From Paracraurococcus sp049315625 (lineage in GTDB: Bacteria > Pseudomonadota > Alphaproteobacteria > Acetobacterales > Acetobacteraceae), in contig JBMOJU010000181.1 of assembly GCA_049315625.1 (NCBI GenBank), positions 1 through 10,341 on the forward strand: a stretch of DNA of 10,341 nucleotides. Reading direction: 5' to 3'. A model generated the notes under the pieces. The model searched no databases. It was not told where the DNA came from and saw only the letters and a list, made by a program, of their open reading frames with translations. Position numbers and translations under genes: made by a program. Within the stretch, counting starts at the first letter, position 1; every line of letters begins with the position of its first letter. Shown in pieces: positions 6,490 to 10,341 of the stretch.

Positions 6490-6532
6490 CGCCGCATGGC
6501 CTGATGCGGGCAAGGGATCGGGGGAAACGGCG

Positions 6533-8167
6533 ATGAACCAGGCGGATTACGTCATCCTCGGCGGCGGCTCGGCCGGCTGCGTGCTGGCGGCGCGGCTTTC
6601 CGAAGACCCATCCGTCAACGTCGTCCTGCTGGAAGCGGGGCCCTGGGACACCAACCCCTGGATCCACATCCCCATGGGCTTCGCGCGGCTGTATGTGACG
6701 CGCAAATTCGACTGGAACTACCAGACCGAGGCCGAGCCGGAACTGAACGGCCGCAGCGTCTACTGGCCGCGCGGCCGCGTCGTCGGCGGCTCCGGCTCGG
6801 TCAATGGCCTCGTCTTCCTGCGCGGGTCGCCGCGCGACTACGACCGCTGGGCGCAGCAGGGCGCGCGCGGCTGGGCCTATGACGATTGCCTGCCGGCCTT
6901 CCGCAAGCTGGAAACCTTCCACGGTCCCGACAGCGCATTCCGCGGCAAGTCCGGCCCGATGCAGATCGCCGAGGTTCCGGAACCGACGATCGGCTGCAAG
7001 GCCTTCGTCGAGGCCTGCGAATCCCTCGGCTTCGCCCGCAACCGCGACAACAATGGTGAGTGGTTCGAGGGCGTCGCGCCCAACCAACTGAATGTCCATC
7101 GCGGCCGTCGCTGGAGCCCGGCGGTCGGCTACCTGCGCCCCGCCTTGAAACGGCCCAACCTGCGGGTCGAGACCGAACGGCTCGGCCTGCGGCTGACCTT
7201 CGAGGGCAAGCGCTGCACCGGCGTGGTGGTGCGGAAGGCCGATGGCTCGGAGGAGACCTGGACCGCGCGGCGCGAGGTGCTGCTTTCGGCCGGCGCGATC
7301 GAGAGCCCGAAGCTGCTGATGCTGTCGGGCATCGGCGATGGCTCCGCGCTGCAGGCGATGGGCATCGAAAGCCGGGTGCATGCGCCGGAGGTCGGCAGGA
7401 ACCTGCAGGACCACTTCATGGTCCGCTTCGCCTTCCGCACGAAGCCCGCCGATACGCTGAACGAGAGCATGGCGAACCCGCTGAAGACGGCGAAGATGGG
7501 GCTCGACTGGGCGCTGCGGCGGCGCGGGCACATGACGATCGGCGCGTCCGAAGCAAGCCTGTTTGCCCGCGTGCTGCCAGGGTCCGAGGAAGCCGAGGTG
7601 CAGTACCAGTTCGTCAATTTCAGCCTGGACACGCAGAACCAGGGGATCTCCGCCAGCAGGCTGGCGAAGCATCCGGGCTTCACCTTCAACTTCTGCCAGT
7701 GCCGGCCGGACAGCCGCGGGGAGCTGACGCTGCGCAGCCCGCGGGTCGAGGACAAGCCGCGCATCCAGGCCAACTACATCACCGCGGCGACCGATGTGCG
7801 GGTGATGCTGGAGGCGGCCAAGCTGGCGCGGCGGATCGCAACGACCAGGCCGTTCAGCGACCTGGTGGTGGAGGAACTCTCGCCCGGCCCCGCGACGCAA
7901 ACGGACGACGACTTCCTGGAATACCTGCGCACATCGGGCACCACGGTCTACCACCCCTGCGGGACCAACCGCATGGGCGCGGATGACCGCGCGGTGGTGG
8001 ATACCGAGCTGCGGGTGAGGGGGGTGGAGGGGCTGCGGGTGGTCGATGCCTCGGTGTTTCCGCTGGTGCCCTCATCGAACATCCACCCGGCGGTGCTGAT
8101 GACGGCTGAGCGGGCGGCGGAGATGATCAAGGCCAGCGCGCGGGCGGTCAGCGCGGCCGCGGCGTAG
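6533..8167 (+). CDS. GMC-family FAD-dependent oxidoreductase (choline dehydrogenase-like)
   Basis: A 544-residue glucose-methanol-choline family flavoenzyme that oxidises an alcohol to an aldehyde or ketone using FAD. The FAD-binding Rossmann motif YVILGGGSAGCVLAARL is at residues 6-22, with Glu34 in LLEAG as the likely ribose contact. GMC signature 1 is GRVVGGSGSVNGLVFLRG (81-98) and signature 2 is SAGAIESPKLLMLSGIG (252-268). GRNLQDHF is at 288-295. The active-site pair is His474 in TVYHPCGTNRMG and His518 in SSNIHPAVLM, a His-His arrangement like aryl-alcohol oxidase rather than the His-Asn pair of choline oxidase. There is no signal peptide, so it is probably cytoplasmic. ATG 6533 follows a modest GGGGGA. 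The Ala-rich C-terminal tail adds nothing conserved. The substrate is unknown; choline oxidation should not be assumed. It may be transcribed with the upstream binding-protein gene. Confidence 0.94.
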   Translation: MNQADYVILGGGSAGCVLAARLSEDPSVNVVLLEAGPWDTNPWIHIPMGFARLYVTRKFDWNYQTEAEPELNGRSVYWPRGRVVGGSGSVNGLVFLRGSPRDYDRWAQQGARGWAYDDCLPAFRKLETFHGPDSAFRGKSGPMQIAEVPEPTIGCKAFVEACESLGFARNRDNNGEWFEGVAPNQLNVHRGRRWSPAVGYLRPALKRPNLRVETERLGLRLTFEGKRCTGVVVRKADGSEETWTARREVLLSAGAIESPKLLMLSGIGDGSALQAMGIESRVHAPEVGRNLQDHFMVRFAFRTKPADTLNESMANPLKTAKMGLDWALRRRGHMTIGASEASLFARVLPGSEEAEVQYQFVNFSLDTQNQGISASRLAKHPGFTFNFCQCRPDSRGELTLRSPRVEDKPRIQANYITAATDVRVMLEAAKLARRIATTRPFSDLVVEELSPGPATQTDDDFLEYLRTSGTTVYHPCGTNRMGADDRAVVDTELRVRGVEGLRVVDASVFPLVPSSNIHPAVLMTAERAAEMIKASARAVSAAAA

Positions 8168-8261
8168 CCTCCAGCCGCAGCCCGGCGCGCCGCGGCAGCA
8201 CGTCCAGCGCGGAGAGGAGGTTGCCCGCCAGCGGATTGCCGTGCGGGCCGCCCGCCGCGCC
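8168..8261. other. Intergenic region between convergent GMC and GT-C genes
   Basis: These 94 nt separate two convergent genes. I see no T-rich terminator. On the minus strand the GT-C reading frame remains open through the whole stretch after its TGA, with third positions almost all G or C. The region may therefore be a former or extended 3' end of that gene rather than true noncoding DNA. Confidence 0.5.
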
Positions 8262-9578
8262 TCAGCGCAACAGCCCGCCGATGCTGGCGAACAGCACCAG
8301 CGCGAGCAGCCCGGCGGGCAGCCAGGGCCGCGCCGGCTGCCGCGCCAGCAGCGCCACGGCATGCGCCAGCATCGGCCACAGCGGCAGGACATAGCGGAAG
8401 GCGGCGCCGCCGCGGCTGCCGCCCAGCACCGTCAGGGTGAAGCCGAGCTGCACCAGCGTGCCGAGCACGAAGGCGATGCCGGCGCCGAGCGCGACCAGCC
8501 CCGCCGGCTCTTCCCGGCGCCGCCAGCCCAGCCAGGCGCCGCCCAGCATCGCCCCCAGCAGCGCCAGGAAGGCGACCATCAGCAGCGGCCCCGGCGTCTC
8601 CTCGACCGACCAGCCGAGCGGGTACTGGCCGAGGAAAAGCCCCAGCCCCTCGGCCAGCGGCAGCGGCCGGTGGGTGAAGCCGGTGACCGATTCCCAGGTG
8701 ACCGGGACCAGCCTGCCGTAGCGCGCGAGGATGTCGGCATAGGGCAGCGCACCGGCCAACCCCGCCACCGCGAGGCTGGCGAATAGCCGCCAGGACCGCA
8801 GGTACAGCAGCAGGCACCCTGCCCACAGGCCAATGACCAGCCCGGCATTCAGCTTGGCCCAGAGCGCGAGCAGCAGCCCGAGGCCGATCGCCGCCGCACC
8901 GGCGGGCGCCCGGCCGAGCCGCGCGGCGCCCCAATAGGCCAGCCCTCCGCCCAGTGCGGCGAGCGCATCATTGGTGACCTGCTGGGCGGTGAGGAGCTGC
9001 TTCGGGCAGAGCACCACCAGGCCGCAGAAGCAGAGCCAGGCGAGCGGGTCGTCGCCGAACCAGCGCCGCCCCGCCACCAGCACCAGCCCGATGGCGGCCG
9101 CGAACAGCGCCAGCGACGCCAGCCGCGGCAGCAGGACGGCGTGCCCCGCCGGCAGCGTGCGGTCGAGGAACAGCGCGACATAGGCGTAGTAGGGCGCCGG
9201 ATGGCCGATATAGTTGAGCGCCCCGGTCACCCGGCCGAGGTCGCTCTCGTCCAGCTGGTACTGGGCCTCGAAGCGTGGCCGCAGGCCGGCACCGGCCTGC
9301 ACGGCGGCGGCGTAGGACAGGTGCTGCCATTCGTCGTGCGGGCCCGGTACCGGCTGGCGCAGCACCCCGGCGAGCGCCAGGCCGAGGAACAGCAGGAAGG
9401 CGAGCAGGCCGGCCGGCCCGCCGAACCGCCACCGACGGCCCGGGTACGACCGCGCGGGCCAGGTCCCGGCCGCCCCGGCGGGTCCCGGCCATGCCCGTCT
9501 CCCGCCAGGCGCGAGCAGGAGCCCAGGGCCCCTCCCGCGCGGCGGCATGAGCGCGCTGTCCGTCGGATCCCCTTGCAT
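8262..9578 (-). CDS. Polytopic membrane protein, GT-C glycosyltransferase/DUF2142-like
   Basis: An integral membrane protein with about ten hydrophobic segments, resembling the GT-C superfamily (GT39/ArnT-like or DUF2142 proteins), which transfer sugars from lipid-linked donors. The supporting pattern is an acidic motif just after the first membrane helix (PHDEWQHLSYAAA), then GHPAPYYAYVAL, PKQLLTAQQVTNDALAAL and RYVLPLWPM before the last helices. The DE pair sits where GT-C enzymes carry their catalytic or metal-binding acid. Three ATG codons are possible, at 9641, 9578 and 9548; none has a strong ribosome binding site. I chose 9578, giving 438 residues. The stop is at 8262-8264, but coding-like sequence continues in the same frame to a second stop at 8148-8150. 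The gene follows a partial MFS gene on the same strand. No other polysaccharide gene is nearby, so the donor and acceptor are unknown. Confidence 0.75.
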   Translation of the reverse strand: MQGDPTDSALMPPRGRGPGLLLAPGGRRAWPGPAGAAGTWPARSYPGRRWRFGGPAGLLAFLLFLGLALAGVLRQPVPGPHDEWQHLSYAAAVQAGAGLRPRFEAQYQLDESDLGRVTGALNYIGHPAPYYAYVALFLDRTLPAGHAVLLPRLASLALFAAAIGLVLVAGRRWFGDDPLAWLCFCGLVVLCPKQLLTAQQVTNDALAALGGGLAYWGAARLGRAPAGAAAIGLGLLLALWAKLNAGLVIGLWAGCLLLYLRSWRLFASLAVAGLAGALPYADILARYGRLVPVTWESVTGFTHRPLPLAEGLGLFLGQYPLGWSVEETPGPLLMVAFLALLGAMLGGAWLGWRRREEPAGLVALGAGIAFVLGTLVQLGFTLTVLGGSRGGAAFRYVLPLWPMLAHAVALLARQPARPWLPAGLLALVLFASIGGLLR

Positions 9579-9716
9579 GCGCCGTCCCGAACCCGCTCCG
9601 CCTGAGATGGCAGAGCCGGCCCGCGCCTCGGCGCCAGGCATGGTATGCCGCAGCGAGGCTTTTGGCAGCTTGGGATCGGTGCGGCAACATACGCCCGGGC
9701 GCCACGGCGGCCGGCG
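9579..9716. other. Gap between the MFS and GT-C genes
   Basis: These 138 nt hold either the leader of the GT-C gene or, if the ATG at 9641 is used, its first 21 codons. A short palindrome GGCAT-GGT-ATGCC lies at 9637-9649, around that alternative start. I see no clear promoter, terminator or further gene. Confidence 0.4.
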
Positions 9717-10341
9717 TCAGCGGGGCGGCAGCAGCCGCGCCATGGCCAGGCAGCCGAGCGCCGGCCCCACCGCCAGCAGCGCAAAGGCGCCGCCCCAGCC
9801 CCACCATCCCGCCACCACCGGCAGCAGGTGGATCGCCGGCAGGGTCAGCGCGAAGCCCAGGCTGGTCTGGACCGTCAGCATCGTCCCGGCGAGGCCGGGC
9901 GGCGCCGCCTCCGCCACGCTGGCTGAGAACTGCGCCGAATCCGCCACCACCGCCGCCCCCCATACCAGGCAGAGCAGCACCGTCACCCATGGGCTTGCGC
10001 CGAAGGCCGCCCCCGCCAGCAGGCAGCAGCCGCCGCTGATCGCCATGGCCCAGATCGTCAGCCGCGCCTTGCCGATCCGGTCGGCGATCCGCCCGCCGCC
10101 GACGCATCCGGCCGCCCCCGCCGCCATCACCGCGAAGGTCGCCAGCGCCGGGCTGCCCGTGGTGCCTGCCGCGGCGAAGCTCGCCGCCAGGTAGGCGCCG
10201 ATCCAGGCCCACATGGCGTACAGCTCCCACATGTGGCCGAGGTAGCCGAGCGTCGCCAGCCGCGTCCCGCGGGTGCGGAACAGCAGCAGGGCGAGCCCCG
10301 GCCGGAAGGGCGGCGCCGGCGCATGCGCCGGGCCCAGCCGC
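9717..10341 (-). CDS. MFS transporter, C-terminal part (continues beyond the window)
   Basis: The C-terminal half of a major facilitator superfamily membrane transporter. The frame is open to the right edge of the window, so the N-terminal half lies outside; about 207 residues are visible. It begins in the central cytoplasmic loop (PAPPFRPGLALLLFR), continues with LATLGYLGHMWELYAMWAW as the seventh membrane helix, and has six hydrophobic segments in all. Between helices 8 and 9 is GGRIADRIGKARL, the second-half copy of MFS motif A (GxxxDRxGrr). It ends in MARLLPPR at the TGA 9717-9719. An ATG at 10230-10232 is internal and not the start. Substrate and direction of transport cannot be inferred from this half. 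Confidence 0.9.
   Translation of the reverse strand, partial: RLGPAHAPAPPFRPGLALLLFRTRGTRLATLGYLGHMWELYAMWAWIGAYLAASFAAAGTTGSPALATFAVMAAGAAGCVGGGRIADRIGKARLTIWAMAISGGCCLLAGAAFGASPWVTVLLCLVWGAAVVADSAQFSASVAEAAPPGLAGTMLTVQTSLGFALTLPAIHLLPVVAGWWGWGGAFALLAVGPALGCLAMARLLPPR

Noticed and set aside
5052..6497. 481-codon minus-strand frame opposite the Bug gene
   Set aside because: The plus strand shows all Bug motifs and a signal peptide with a good ribosome binding site; the antisense frame is Arg/Gly/Asp-rich shadow sequence.
6332..7954. 540-codon minus-strand frame opposite the GMC oxidoreductase
   Set aside because: Both GMC signatures and the catalytic histidines are on the plus strand; the antisense frame is a GC-bias artefact.
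8968..10230. 420-codon minus-strand frame spanning the MFS and GT-C genes in another phase
   Set aside because: It is out of phase with two membrane proteins whose helices and motifs are clear; its translation is Gly/Arg-rich with no membrane segments.
1..10341. Defence island, CRISPR array, prophage, RNA gene or complete insertion sequence
   Set aside because: I saw no spaced direct repeats, tRNA-like or rRNA sequence, transposase, integrase or phage genes; the EVE domain alone is not evidence for a defence system.

Overview
The window is about 70% G+C, with coding frames strongly biased to G or C in third positions. It looks like an alphaproteobacterial chromosome, most likely of the Acetobacteraceae (Roseomonas-like). 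This rests on base composition, on a system I cytochrome c maturation cluster, and on orphan Bug-type and family 5 solute-binding proteins with twin-arginine-like signals. No sequence search was possible, so the placement is inference.

Left block (1-2751, minus strand): cytochrome c maturation genes in the order ccmC-ccmD-ccmE-ccmF. They are very tightly packed: a 1-nt gap, then two 4-nt stop/start overlaps. ccmD is a 55-residue GTG-start gene that is easy to miss. ccmC and ccmE handle heme delivery to the CcmE chaperone, ccmD is the small membrane partner, and ccmF is the heme-ligation subunit. ccmF stops at 413 codons with two consecutive TAG codons, so its last third, including a heme b ligand, is missing. 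ccmA and ccmB are not upstream of ccmC, and ccmG/ccmH are not in view.

Middle block (2752-3769): divergent from ccmC is a two-gene plus-strand unit with an EVE-domain protein and a GFA/CENP-V-fold zinc protein 9 nt apart.

Transport/oxidation block (3770-8167): a minus-strand family 5 ABC solute-binding protein and a plus-strand Bug/TctC-type solute-binding protein diverge from an 85-nt intergenic region. Neither has permease genes beside it. After a GC-rich palindromic gap comes a GMC-family FAD oxidoreductase on the plus strand. A link between periplasmic capture of a small organic compound and its oxidation is plausible but unproven.

Right block (8168-10341, minus strand): the C-terminal half of an MFS transporter enters from the right edge, followed by a polytopic GT-C/DUF2142-like membrane protein. 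The latter appears to have coding-like sequence continuing in frame past its stop codon.

I found no CRISPR array, tRNA, rRNA, complete insertion sequence or recognisable defence system. Most of the window is ordinary chromosomal content. The best leads are the broken ccmF end, the missed ccmD, the in-frame tail of the GT-C gene and the EVE/GFA pair beside the ccm genes.
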